This document shows, in pieces, positions 54,529 through 64,000 of a stretch of 64,000 bases of DNA. Each line of letters begins with the position of its first letter. Position 1 is the first letter of the stretch. Source of the DNA: Lepiota brunneoincarnata (Eukaryota; Basidiomycota; Agaricomycetes; Agaricales; Agaricaceae); contig JAEBUN010000034.1 of assembly GCA_023014365.1 (NCBI GenBank), forward strand, positions 186,001 through 250,000, written 5' to 3'. Both the position numbers and the translations under genes were made by a program. Below the pieces are notes generated by a model. The model searched no databases and was not told the origin of the DNA. It saw only the letters and a list, made by a program, of their open reading frames with translations.

Positions 54529-56435
54529 ATGTCTCGAAATATAGAAGACGCAACGACAGCCATCACCACAGAGTCAGTCCACGCATCACACATAACGATG
54601 ACAGAATGACAAATGTTTTCTCTCTCAGAGCACCGCCAGACAGCAAGACGCGTCGATACGATCGCCAGCTTCGTCTGTGGGCAGCAACAGGCCAGGCTGC
54701 CCTCGAGTCCGCCCATCTTCTCGTTCTCTCCTCCTCTGCGACTAGCACCAGTATCCTCAAGAACCTCGTGCTTCCTGGCATCGGCGCATTCACCATTCTT
54801 GATGACGCAGTCGTGACCCCAGCAGATGCCGGCAACAACTTCTTCCTCGATGGTCCTCAGAGCATCGGCAAATCTCGGGCACAGGAAGCGGTCCGACTAC
54901 TTGCAGAACTGAATGAGGGCGTGCAAGGAACTGCGGATGTAAGATCCGTGCAAAAACTACTTGAAGCGGGGAAGAGCGAGCTTTCTAAATACACCCTCGT
55001 TATCGCACACAATCTGCCACAATCACAACTGGAGAGATTATCTCAGTTGCTGTGGGATGATGAGGATGCGCCACCGTTGGTTGTTATTCGCTCTGCAGGC
55101 TTCCTCGCGGAGTTTTTCATCCAACACCACGAGCATACGGGTGAGTGCTGTTCTTGCGCCACGTTTAATGCGCATGCATTGATTCCCAGATATCGGATAG
55201 TCATTGAGTCCCATTCTGAGACCCCCCCTTCTCTTCGCATCGACAAACCCTTCCCCGCTCTGCTCCAGTATGCACAATCCATAGACCTTGATGCCCTCGA
55301 CCAGGCAGAGCATGGCCACGTAACTTATGTGATAATCCTGGTCAAGGCGATGGAGAAATGGAAGAAAGAGGTACGATTGATTTTCCTCGACTAGCCTTAG
55401 CTGTGATAAAAGCCGCCCGTAGCATGCTGGCCTCCCCCCTCGGTCACGCGCGGACGGGGCAGTCTTCAAGCAACTCATTAGCGACATGAGACGAAAGGGA
55501 GATGAGGAAAACTTCGCTGAGGCAGCGGCACAATCGTACCGTGCATGGATGGAGACAAAAGTTCCGAAAGAGGTGGCAGAGCTCTTTGACGATCCCAAGG
55601 TTCAGACGTTGAACGCTTCTTGTATGCTCTCGTATCTGAGGCGCCACACGTTACTGACAATCTGGTAGCTCCGCCGTTCTTCCATCTCCTCGCTGCCCTC
55701 AAACAATTTGCTTCTCAACCGCCATACACGCTACCACTGACAAGCACGCTTCCTGACATGAAAGCAAGCACCGAGGCATACATTAGCTTACAAAGGCTCT
55801 ACAAGGAGCAAGCAGAACGGGAGAAGAGCACGTTCAAGGGCTATATACCACCTGATGTCAAGATCCCCGATGGCCTAATTGACTCCTTCCTCAAGAACGC
55901 GCATGCTTTGAAGATCATTCGTAGCACAGCTTGGGGCGCAATTGATAAGGACGCCAACGCCATAGGTAAGTATGTCCAATTCTTATGTAAGTTGGCGAGG
56001 TGCTCAGTTGCTATTGCAGCCAATGCTGTAACTGTCGCACCAAAGCAGCTCGCCATCCACCTCGCACTGTCGGCCCTTTCTTCATTGAATGTCAAGAGCC
56101 CAGCTCCTGCAGGAGAGTCACACCCAACATATACGGTTGAGGCGTTGACACAAGAAGCACAAGCATTGCTGCCACCTGGAAATGAGCTACCAGAAGAATT
56201 CGGCTATACAGTGGGAGAAATGTCTGACTCACACCTCTTGACTGTTTTCCTCGTGTTCTGATACGTTTAATTTCTTGTCAGTGTCCGTGCGCCGACAGCG
56301 GAGCTTCCCAACACAGCAGCACTCCTGGGTGGTTTGGTCGCCCAGGAAGTCATCAAGATGATCACTAAACAGTACGTCCCGATCTCAGGATATTGCACTG
56401 TAGACCTAGTGGAGACCTGGACGGGGATTCTTTGA
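54529..56435 (+). CDS. ULA1: NEDD8-activating enzyme E1 regulatory subunit (ULA1/APP-BP1)
   Basis: A multi-exon gene for the ThiF-fold regulatory half of the NEDD8 E1, which with UBA3 starts neddylation of cullins. Exon 1 (ATG 54529) reads MSRNIEDATTAITTE and splices by a 55-base intron into APPDSKTRRYDRQLRLWAAT, the family signature. Then come NLVLPGIGAFTILDD, NNFFLDGPQSIGKSRAQEA, HTVIESHSETPPSLRIDKPF (after an intron ending GATAG), KQLISDMRRKGDEENFAEAA, LPLTSTLPDMKASTEAYISL with QRLYKEQAE, and the C-terminal ELPNTAALLGGLVAQEVIKM with ITKQYVPI, TGA at 56433. Near 55600-55660 two frames meet; a 43-base intron (GTTCAG..TCTGAG) would join them, but it is short. Confidence 0.88.
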
Positions 56436-57593
56436 GAGGAAAGGATGGGATTCAACCTCCTGGTTCGTGGAGCCGTTCACCCTTGTTGATGCGCCCGTTT
56501 CAATGGATTGGAAACTCATGGTAGCCTCGAGTCGGATCCTGAGGGTATGCCGTTGAGAAAGCCTTGGAACGTGAAAGTCAGAACACTATAAGTATTAATA
56601 TACAGATATTGAAGACGCGAGGTTTCAATTAAGGTCTAGTCTGAAAATACTTCTTAAGAGTCCTACCACGGGGACAGGGTTTGGCAAGAATCTGTGCCGC
56701 TACGACCTTCGTCTAAGTCATAGCTGTTTGTTCGACGAGACTCATATGTTGCCGCTAGGCACGACGAAATCGGGATTTGCGTCAGAGCAACCGCCGGCTG
56801 TGAGGCCGTGTCATCAGATTTAACCACCCAAGTTTTCCATGATGGCGCGTGTGCGTTTTTCATTATCGCCATCTGGTATTTAATCTCAACGGCGGAGTCT
56901 GCCGGTGTCACTCTGCTGTTCATCATGGGTGATTCTGTTTCATGAAAAGTACCACGGGGTACGCCCTGCTGATGAAGTCGACAGGCGCTCAAATCGCTAT
57001 GTCGAGGATATGGTGAGCGTGAGTATTTCTGTTGCGCGGGTCTCCATTCTTCGTTGGTGTATTGATGCGATATTTACCACCCTCGCCACTCTGATCGACA
57101 TAGCTGCGCCCTCCGGTTTTTTTTCTCTTTTTTCGTCGCAGAACACTGGAATGGCTTACATGATAAGCCTGCCGTACGACATGACACGACTCGATGTTGC
57201 ACCATGGCCACTGACGACGAGATGAATTCCTTGTGCACCACGACTTCCTAAAGCAGGGTTATTTGTGGAACCGAATAGATATCCCCATGGCCAAAGTGCG
57301 CCCAATTATCGAAGAAGCGACAACAACAGAATGCAAATAGTCATCAAACCCAGATGACACACCCTTTTTTTTCTTATTATTACATCCATACGCATGCCTC
57401 GGACAACTTAATTTCGCTTGGAAAGATCCCATCTGTTCTGATTTCGGATCAGCCAGAATCGACGGTAAGTATAAAGGTCCTGGATTAAGTGGGGGGGAGG
57501 GGCCCCGATACCCGCAGTTGCACCAAAGGAAACTCTGGGCCAGGACCCCCTCCCCCTCCCTTTTCGCTCTCTCTCTCTCTCTGTGAGGCTGCC
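56436..57593. other. Intergenic, no gene seen
   Basis: No supported frame. Immediately before the P450 start lies a pyrimidine-rich tract with a (CT)n run at about 57566-57582, common in fungal promoters. Confidence 0.45.
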
Positions 57594-60013
57594 ATGGCTT
57601 TCACCCACTTTGAGTCAGCCTCCAAAGCTCTTCATAGCTTCGCTGCCACTCAGACTCGGACATCTCTGGGGATACACTTTATCTTGGTGTTTGTCGTCAC
57701 TCAATTACTCTGGAAGTGGTATGCCCGCCACCGCCATAATCCCGGCGGATTACCCTTCCCTCCCGGACCGAAACCCTTGCCAATCGTCGGGAACTTGTTT
57801 GATTTTGCTCGCGAGAATGAGAGTGCAGCCTACCTCCAGATGGCGCAAAAGTACGGTAGGTTTATTGTGCTCTCGGTGAAAGTGAGATGAAGAAGGAGCT
57901 GATGGATGCGTTCATAGGGGACCTTGTGTTCCTTAGTGCCCTTGGAGTCAATGTCCTTATCGTGAACAATTTCCAAGCCGCGAATGAGCTTTTTGAGAAG
58001 CGTTCTGCCAACTACTCGGATCGTCATGAGTCTCCAATGATCAACCACCTGTGAGCTCCCCCCCCCCTCCTCCACTCCTTCTCCAATTTGCACTATTTAG
58101 AGCTTACGCGGTGTTGTAGAATGGGATGGGACTGGAGTTTTGGCCATATGCGCTACGGTAAGCACAGACATAAGTCAAGGAGGTAACGCACCGCTCATTG
58201 GCGGGGATAGGCGAGCGCTGGAAGAGCCACCGCAAAATGTTCCACCGCCAGTTCCAACAGTCCGTTGCCCCGATCCACCGGCCCGTCCAACTCAGGGCGG
58301 CGCACGAACTGTTACGCTCCATCGTCGATAAACCGAACGACCTCATCAATCATCTCCGACAGTAAGTTAACAGTCCCGTGTCTACGAGTTTTAACCGCCG
58401 ACACACCTCCCTAACGCCATCTCTTCAAATGAAGCAACGCCGCCAGCGTTATCATGGGTGTCGTTTACGGTATCAAAGTGTCGCCAAACGATGACAGATA
58501 TATATCTGTTGCGGAAATAGCCCTAGACGGTATGGCGAGAGCGGCCAACCCGGGGGCGTTCTTGGTTGATATCATTCCAAGTTGTGAGTTTCTTTGCAAA
58601 TGCTAGTTATGGATATCACCTGAGATCACGAGCTGCGCATCAGTGAAATACATACCGTACGTCGATATCTTCGGATCTGCTTACATTGTGATCTCTCTTT
58701 TTGCTCATTGAGGTGCACAGGGCATGGGTACCTGGTGCCGGGTTCCAAGTCAAGGCTCGTTATTGGCGCAGCGCAGTGATGGAGATGCGCAACGCACCGT
58801 TCGAAACGGTGATGGAGGCTCTTGTGTGTTTTCCCACGTTTCTTGGCCCCCTATTCTTATCCCCTCACCCCTCCCCCCCCCTTCCTCCAGAAAACCGGGA
58901 CTGCCAATCCATGCTTTGTAACCAACTTGGTAACGGAACTAGAGCAAAAGGAGAAGAAAGGTGAAGAAATGGAACAGATCAGAAACTGTGCAGGACTTGC
59001 ATATGCTGGTGGGCAACTTTCTCTCTCTCAGCTAATCGGTTCCTGCTCAACGCTGACCCACGTCCGTAAAGCTGGCGCGGAAAGTGTGCGTGTTGTCTTT
59101 CGTGCCATATCGAGGTTGTAAACGGTTTTGTTATAGAGCGTCTCAGCCCTGTCCTCTTTCTTCCTGGCCATGATATTGCATCCCGAAGTCCAAGTGAAGG
59201 CTCGTGAGGAACTCGACCGAGTGGTTGGACGAGGGAGACTCCCTGACTTTACTGATCGTGACTCGCTGCCCTATATAACGGCCGTGGCTAAGGAGGTCCT
59301 GCGGTATGTCGCTCATTGTTGTGCTCGCAAAGTGTTTTTAGTGAAAGTATCCCAGATGGAATCCCGTTGCTCCCTTGGGTGAGTGAGGCGTCCGGATCAA
59401 TTTTATAAGATTAAACTCATTAGGGCAATAGGTTTGCCTCATATGTCGACGGAGAACGATTTCTATAGAGGCTATTTCATTCCAGCTGGCACATTGATTA
59501 TGGGGAATTCATGGTCTGTCCAGTTTTACCCCGCATGACGCCCCTAGATCCTTATACTCTGTGTATTTATAGGACAATCCTTCACGACCCTGAAACATAC
59601 CCGGAACCTCACCGTTTCAACCCAGACCGCTTCATGAACAAACCAGACGGCCAACAATTCTCTCCCAACGATCCTTTATCAGCGGCCTTTGGTTACGGAC
59701 GCAGGATCTGTCCCGGTCGTTTCATGGCAGAAGGCCAAATCTGGATTTCCGTCGCTTGCATTCTCTCCGCTTTCAATATTAGACCAGGTAAAGATGAGAA
59801 TGGAAACCCCGTGAAAGTAGAGGCCAGATTTTCATCGGGTATGATCTGGTAAGAGAAAAAGCATTTTGTCCCCGGCTCATGAATCGCTCACTGACAATTG
59901 ACTCGAAAAAAAAAAAACCTACCAGCCACCCGCTCCCTTTCAGCTATTCGATCACGCCTCGTGATGATCGGGCAAAGATGCTTGTGGAGCAGACCTTGCT
60001 TACTGACGCTTGA
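57594..60013 (+). CDS. Cytochrome P450 monooxygenase (OrdA-like, microsomal type)
   Basis: A gene with about ten exons for an ER-anchored P450. From ATG 57594: N-terminal membrane anchor ([18 protein letters not shown]), a proline-rich hinge [18 protein letters not shown], then [19 protein letters not shown] sequence, [20 protein letters not shown] (C helix, WKxxR), [15 protein letters not shown] and [15 protein letters not shown]. The I helix has [14 protein letters not shown], split by what appears to be a 12-base microexon at about 59071-59082. Then [25 protein letters not shown] (ExxR), HRFNPDRF, and the haem-binding [12 protein letters not shown] with its Cys ligand, ending VEQTLLTDA at 60013. 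All key residues are present. The substrate cannot be told. Confidence 0.9.
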
Positions 60014-60516
60014 GAGCTCGGTACCGTTCAGCCTTTGTTTTTTTTGAGTTCTTTGATTCCTTCTATACTATGTAGCCCTACTGGACAGGATGTAAAATTG
60101 ATTCTTATAGATCAGTCGTTTCCATGTGGATTTCTTGTAGACGAAACAGTATCGGGCACGTGTGGGAACTCGACGGAATTGACTCTGCTTGGATGCATTT
60201 GTGCAAAGCACCGGAGGTGCCTCTTGTTTGGAAAAAAATGCGAGGATTAATATTCTGGCTTTACGGGACCAGGCGCCTGGTTGATACTGCCCTGACAGTA
60301 ATCGACAGGGTATCCGATTCTTCTATTTTTCGCGCACCCCAACAAGTCCCAACTATTCGGATCATGTTTGATATTAAGTAGTACAAAGAACAAAAGATGA
60401 ATAAAAGGGAGTGAAGTCCATAAAACCTCCTAAGTACAAATGAGCATCGGCCTACCAAAGCGAATCACCCGGAATAGTCGATGGCCAAGGTGTCAAGCTG
60501 ACTGAAGCGGAATCTA
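60014..60516. other. Convergent intergenic region, no gene seen
   Basis: Spacer between the P450 and the GTPBP-like gene; no supported frame. Confidence 0.5.
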
Positions 60517-62181
60517 TCAGAGAAACGAAAACCCCTCAAAATCCAAGTAGCCTTCCTCAATGGACATTTTCTTGACCACAAGGACTTCCACGATCAGCCT
60601 CGTCTCCGGCTTATTTCCCACTTCGGCCGATTCGAGTGTCGCGGTTACCATGGCAGGGGGGGCAGACACCTCCGTATCATCCTCCTCCGCCTTATTCTGG
60701 TCGCCCCCAGCCTCTGAAACCTTGGCGCTTACGTTGTTGTTCGAGGAACCAGTTGTGTTCTGCGTCATCGTCTTAGTCTCGGCACCGTCAACTGCCACCG
60801 CAGTGGCGTCTGCGACGTTGATAGTGAGGCTAGTGGGTGATGGAGGCATGACGGTCTCCGCAACTCTAGGCACAGGGGCGTCTGTTTCGACATCGACATG
60901 TAGAGTTTTCAACTTCTTAACGAGGATGTCAGTGGCTTGAGTATCATCCGCGGTGTCCAAGGGAACGACGTGATCGTCCCCGTTCGTAGGAGCTCCGCAA
61001 CTGATAGATTGGGCGGCTCCGTGGACGGCAAGAGCCAATAGGGCTTGCTTTCGTTCCTGTCTCCGTTTGTCCCTCGCTTGTCGTCTCATTAGGGATTTGT
61101 CGGCGGATTTGGGAGGGCCCCCATCCACAGAAGAGGGAGGACTTTTATGGGTACGTGAGCCCTGGTGGGTTTGAGGGTGGCGCTTTGCCTTTTCCTTCAT
61201 CGCCCCCTTCCCGCCCGGGCGTGTAAATCCACCTTGGTGGTGTTGATGCGCAGAGTGGAGGTGGTGGAATCTCTTCCGCATTGGACGTGGCTTATACACG
61301 GAGGAGATTTCGAGATCAATGGTACAGTGCATTTGAGGAGACAAAACCAGTCTATCTTCATCAAGCTCCGAGATATCCGCGACCTCAGACATGTCAGATT
61401 CCATCTCCAGATCCATGGCGAAAATCGCCATAGAGTCTTGAACACCAAGGGTGGATGGATCATCAGAACGCATAAACTTCCGCAGGACAACTGTCGTCTC
61501 CATGTCTTCACCTTCGGCCTCGTCTGTGCCCCCTGATTCATCTTCCGTCCCGGTATTGATGGTAGGGGATAATGATATAGGGGAAGTGGTGCCATCGTCA
61601 TCTTCATCGGCATAAGCCATCATCATTGCCTTCCCTCTTCGCCTAGATCGCTTTCCTCTCGCGTCACCCCAACTGTTGGAGACTCCCCTATTCTCCGCAT
61701 CTTCTTCATACCGTACAGCTAGTTCGGCCGGGACTTCAATCTCCTTGACAACAATGACACTTGCGCCGATCTCGCCTGCCATCATTTCCAGCGTATCTAA
61801 ACTGGACTCGAGTTCATCCCTGCCCAGACCCACGAGGTCGCCGGAGTCAGCGACCCCAAGCTCATAGTAAGCTTGCCCGCCACCCTCGAGGAGTCGCCAC
61901 TTGAGTTGGGTCACCAGTCGAGTGAAGCGAGCGGGGGAGGTATTGAGAAGTTGGAGCTTGTATTCAATGTTCCCTGAATCATTCTCAGGTGCAAGTCGGG
62001 GAAGAAGGAGGGGAGAAGGGGAAAGATATCGAGGTGAGGTAGACTCCGAGTGCGGAGCAGCGGTGAGGGTGCTGGGTGAATGGCTGGCCTGTTTCGAGGG
62101 GGAACCGGAACGGGGACTGGAAATTAGGGAATCCCAGGGTGATGGAACCCTTGGGCTTTCAGACTCGTATTCGCCAAACAT
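60517..62181 (-). CDS. GTPBP1/2 N-terminal-domain-like protein without a GTPase domain
   Basis: A single-exon gene of 554 codons. Residues about 70-155 (NIEYKLQLLNTSPARFTRLV, TQLKWRLLEGGGQAYYELGV, DELESSLDTLEMMAGEIGAS, VIVVKEIEV) match the domain that precedes the GTPase domain in GTPBP1/2-type translation GTPases. No P-loop (GxxxxGK[ST]) or NKxD motif follows. Instead the protein is polar and acidic, with KRSRRRGK, a His-rich stretch (HHLHSAHQHHQGG), a basic segment RRQARDKRRQERKQALLALA and a conserved-looking end EVLVVKKMSIEEGYLDFEGF. Function unknown; a role near ribosomes is only a guess from the domain. The frame is intact. Confidence 0.75.
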   Translation of the reverse strand: MFGEYESESPRVPSPWDSLISSPRSGSPSKQASHSPSTLTAAPHSESTSPRYLSPSPLLLPRLAPENDSGNIEYKLQLLNTSPARFTRLVTQLKWRLLEGGGQAYYELGVADSGDLVGLGRDELESSLDTLEMMAGEIGASVIVVKEIEVPAELAVRYEEDAENRGVSNSWGDARGKRSRRRGKAMMMAYADEDDDGTTSPISLSPTINTGTEDESGGTDEAEGEDMETTVVLRKFMRSDDPSTLGVQDSMAIFAMDLEMESDMSEVADISELDEDRLVLSPQMHCTIDLEISSVYKPRPMRKRFHHLHSAHQHHQGGFTRPGGKGAMKEKAKRHPQTHQGSRTHKSPPSSVDGGPPKSADKSLMRRQARDKRRQERKQALLALAVHGAAQSISCGAPTNGDDHVVPLDTADDTQATDILVKKLKTLHVDVETDAPVPRVAETVMPPSPTSLTINVADATAVAVDGAETKTMTQNTTGSSNNNVSAKVSEAGGDQNKAEEDDTEVSAPPAMVTATLESAEVGNKPETRLIVEVLVVKKMSIEEGYLDFEGFSFL

Positions 62182-62499
62182 GTGTGGATATTCTCTTTGT
62201 ATGCAAAGTGGGTGGGGCGTCGAACCCTTTAAGCCTCGGCTCGATGGATATGAGGACTCCGGGTGGACCCAATAGTGACGGGTGCTTGGTAGCGGTTATT
62301 GGATGATAATGCGCGTTGTTTCAGACAGATATTCGAGGGATCATTGCTGTGGTACCACCAATGTGTGGGCAGAGTTGAGAAGTGAGGATTTCTATACGAC
62401 TAGCATGGTGGTTATGAGTCAGGGTGCAACCGGATACGCACATAACATGGGCATATATTTGGATCAGAGGCTTTTGCAAATATCTAAATTCCCACACAC
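62182..62499. other. Intergenic between the GTPBP-like and F-box genes
   Basis: Short spacer on the shared minus strand, with no supported frame. It must hold the promoter of the GTPBP-like gene. Confidence 0.5.
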
Positions 62500-63886
62500 T
62501 TACAGGCCGTATATAAGACGAAGATCCAACAAGGCACTGTCAAATCCCAGACTTTGGTAGAAATCTGTGAAATCGTCTGGTCCCACTTCAACTGGGCCCG
62601 TTTTGTCCCGAGTCCATCGCAGGTAACCACCTTTAGCAGGAGCCCGGCTTCCACAAAAGTATACGGCTCCCAAGTTGGGGTTGAGCTTAAAGAACCCCGG
62701 GACAGCTCCTCCGAACGTGCGTTTGCGTTCCAAGGTCATATCATGCCATCCAAAAGGTGTAACCCCCGTCCACACCAGCATTCGCAATTCCTTAAGCGAG
62801 GGCAAGTGGTCAAGAAGCTCTGTGGCTTTCTAGGAATTTACAACAGGTCAGAATCGATAATATGTTATAAATGATTCCGCTTGCCTTTACCAGTGATTCA
62901 GGTACTCTGGAACGCTCGTTGAGTGATATGTGAAGTGCCTCCAGGCATTTCAGACTGGCCGTGAAATCGGCGAGGTCTATGGTATGCGGAAAGTGCTCAT
63001 GAAAGACGAGGACACGCAGCCTTGAGAGCTCTGTTGCCCAGATCGAACTCAGGAGGGAAGGTGGGACAGTGGGCCCACTAAGCCAGATCAGGTTAGTGAT
63101 CGGGCGGCCTCTCAATATATTGAGTGCGAGGTTGAAACCCCCAACGAAGGTAGTTAGGTTCGGACATGCGGAGGAAGGTAGCGTCAAGAGTGCCAACGAT
63201 TTGATGTCGAGAACTTGTAGGTGTGGCTGCGAGGAAAGGAATGAGAGGAATGCCTCAGTGTCATGGTTGGCCATGGTCCAGCGGTAATCCTTCCAACAGA
63301 GCACATCCAGCTGGAAGGGATGACCGCATAGTTCCTTGGGCCGGAATGAGGCATTGTCTCCGGTCAGCAGTGTCAACCGTAGATATTTCAGGTTGATCAT
63401 CGAGTGAAGAGCTTGGTAGAAGTGGTGCCAAAACTCCTCTCCCCGTTCACGGGTATCGGGTCGGTACGAGAAGTCTCGTACATAGTGTGCGAGATGGGGG
63501 TTTTTTGACAGTGTCATGAAGAAAATGCAGTCTTTTTTCACACTGTACACCCATCCGTCTTGCTCATCCTCTACAACTCGGATGCCTCTGAGCCCAATCC
63601 TCATGTACAGAAACCTCTGGGATTCTGTGAGGAAGGCTCTCGAGACAAGACATAAATTGCGCAACACGCGGCGGTCGTCCTTTGCTAACTTGATGATGAG
63701 ATTGATCAACTCTTGGGGAAGCGGTTCTGAATTGGTGCCAGTAGACATTAGCTGAGGAACAAGAGGGGGGTCGCTGAAGAGGAACGGGATTGAGCGTGGA
63801 CCGGAGAGGAGTAAAAAGCGAGAGTCCAGAAGAAGTTCAGGGTCCATATGATAAACGATTGTCGGTGGCTCAGTCGCATGTGGCAC
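62500..63886 (-). CDS. F-box protein with leucine-rich C-terminal part
   Basis: Two exons. Exon 1 (from 63886, or from a later ATG giving MSTGTNSEPLPQELINLII) has an F-box (PLPQELINLIIKLAKDDRRV, LRNLCLVSRAF), the site that binds Skp1 in SCF ubiquitin ligases. It is followed by leucine-rich segments such as NLKYLRLTLLTG, HLQVLDIKSLALLTLPSSAC, LSRLRVLVFHEHFP and LKCLEALHISLNE, typical of the large mushroom F-box families that choose substrates. The intron at about 62875-62829 starts GCAAGC and ends CCTAG, a GC-AG intron, and joins VKKATELLDHLPSLKELRML to the C-terminal exon with FGGAVPGFFKLNPNLGAVYF, ending LIYGL. The target is unknown. Confidence 0.8.
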
Positions 63887-64000
63887 CTATTTCCATGCTG
63901 GCCGACGTAGGTTTCTCAGAAAAACCTACTAGGCAAACAGGGGATCCACTCAAGAGGTATGGCTGAATATTTTAGTATGACCCTTCTGCTAGATGCAGGT

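Overview
The window looks like nuclear DNA of a basidiomycete fungus, most likely an Agaricomycete. The genes are dense and split by many introns of about 48-60 bases with GT..AG ends and CTGAC/CTAAC-like branch sites. Several proteins belong to families I associate with mushrooms: the WGCLATIFACTWVAVHP membrane family, an arsenite-type permease, a GMN CorA-like protein and an OPT transporter. I saw no rRNA, convincing tRNA, CRISPR or bacterial-type operon. Exon joins were read by eye, so start codons and some splice sites are approximate.

Layout. 0-1.75 kb is a decayed Tc1/mariner element split by a 660-bp solo LTR. 3.5-12.2 kb is an accessory block with four copies of a tiny secreted-protein gene (one frameshifted), part of it in a segmental duplication, plus a fungal membrane-protein gene with a 34-residue tandem repeat. 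14.4-20.0 kb holds the ribosome-biogenesis gene UTP22/Nrap and a conserved DUF2358-like gene. 20.4-27.85 kb is an AT-rich, almost CpG-free transposon graveyard with nested Tc1 elements, solo LTRs and LINE fragments. 27.86-33.8 kb holds a SUV39/Clr4-type H3K9 methyltransferase and a UBE2E-like E2 enzyme with a long C-terminal tail; both carry SUMO-interaction-like motifs. 34.2-49.6 kb is a membrane-protein block: anion permease (apparently broken), a fungal membrane protein, a CorA-like protein and an OPT oligopeptide transporter. 51.6-56.4 kb has the GINS subunit PSF1, an unknown gene and the NEDD8 E1 regulatory subunit ULA1/APP-BP1. 57.6-64 kb has a cytochrome P450, a protein with only the N-terminal domain of GTPBP1/2 proteins, and an F-box protein.

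The best candidate for something undescribed is the tiny secreted-protein family. All four copies share a signal peptide beginning MK(L/F)T, a core-promoter block, and one phase-1 intron of 51-52 bases near the 3' end. Their mature, cysteine-bearing parts differ strongly. This is the pattern of a fast-diversifying secreted peptide family (conserved leader, variable product). The second theme is chromatin and genome defence: CpG-decayed transposons lie directly against the gene for a predicted H3K9 methyltransferase. The third is a set of one-base reading-frame breaks limited to accessory genes, while core genes read cleanly.
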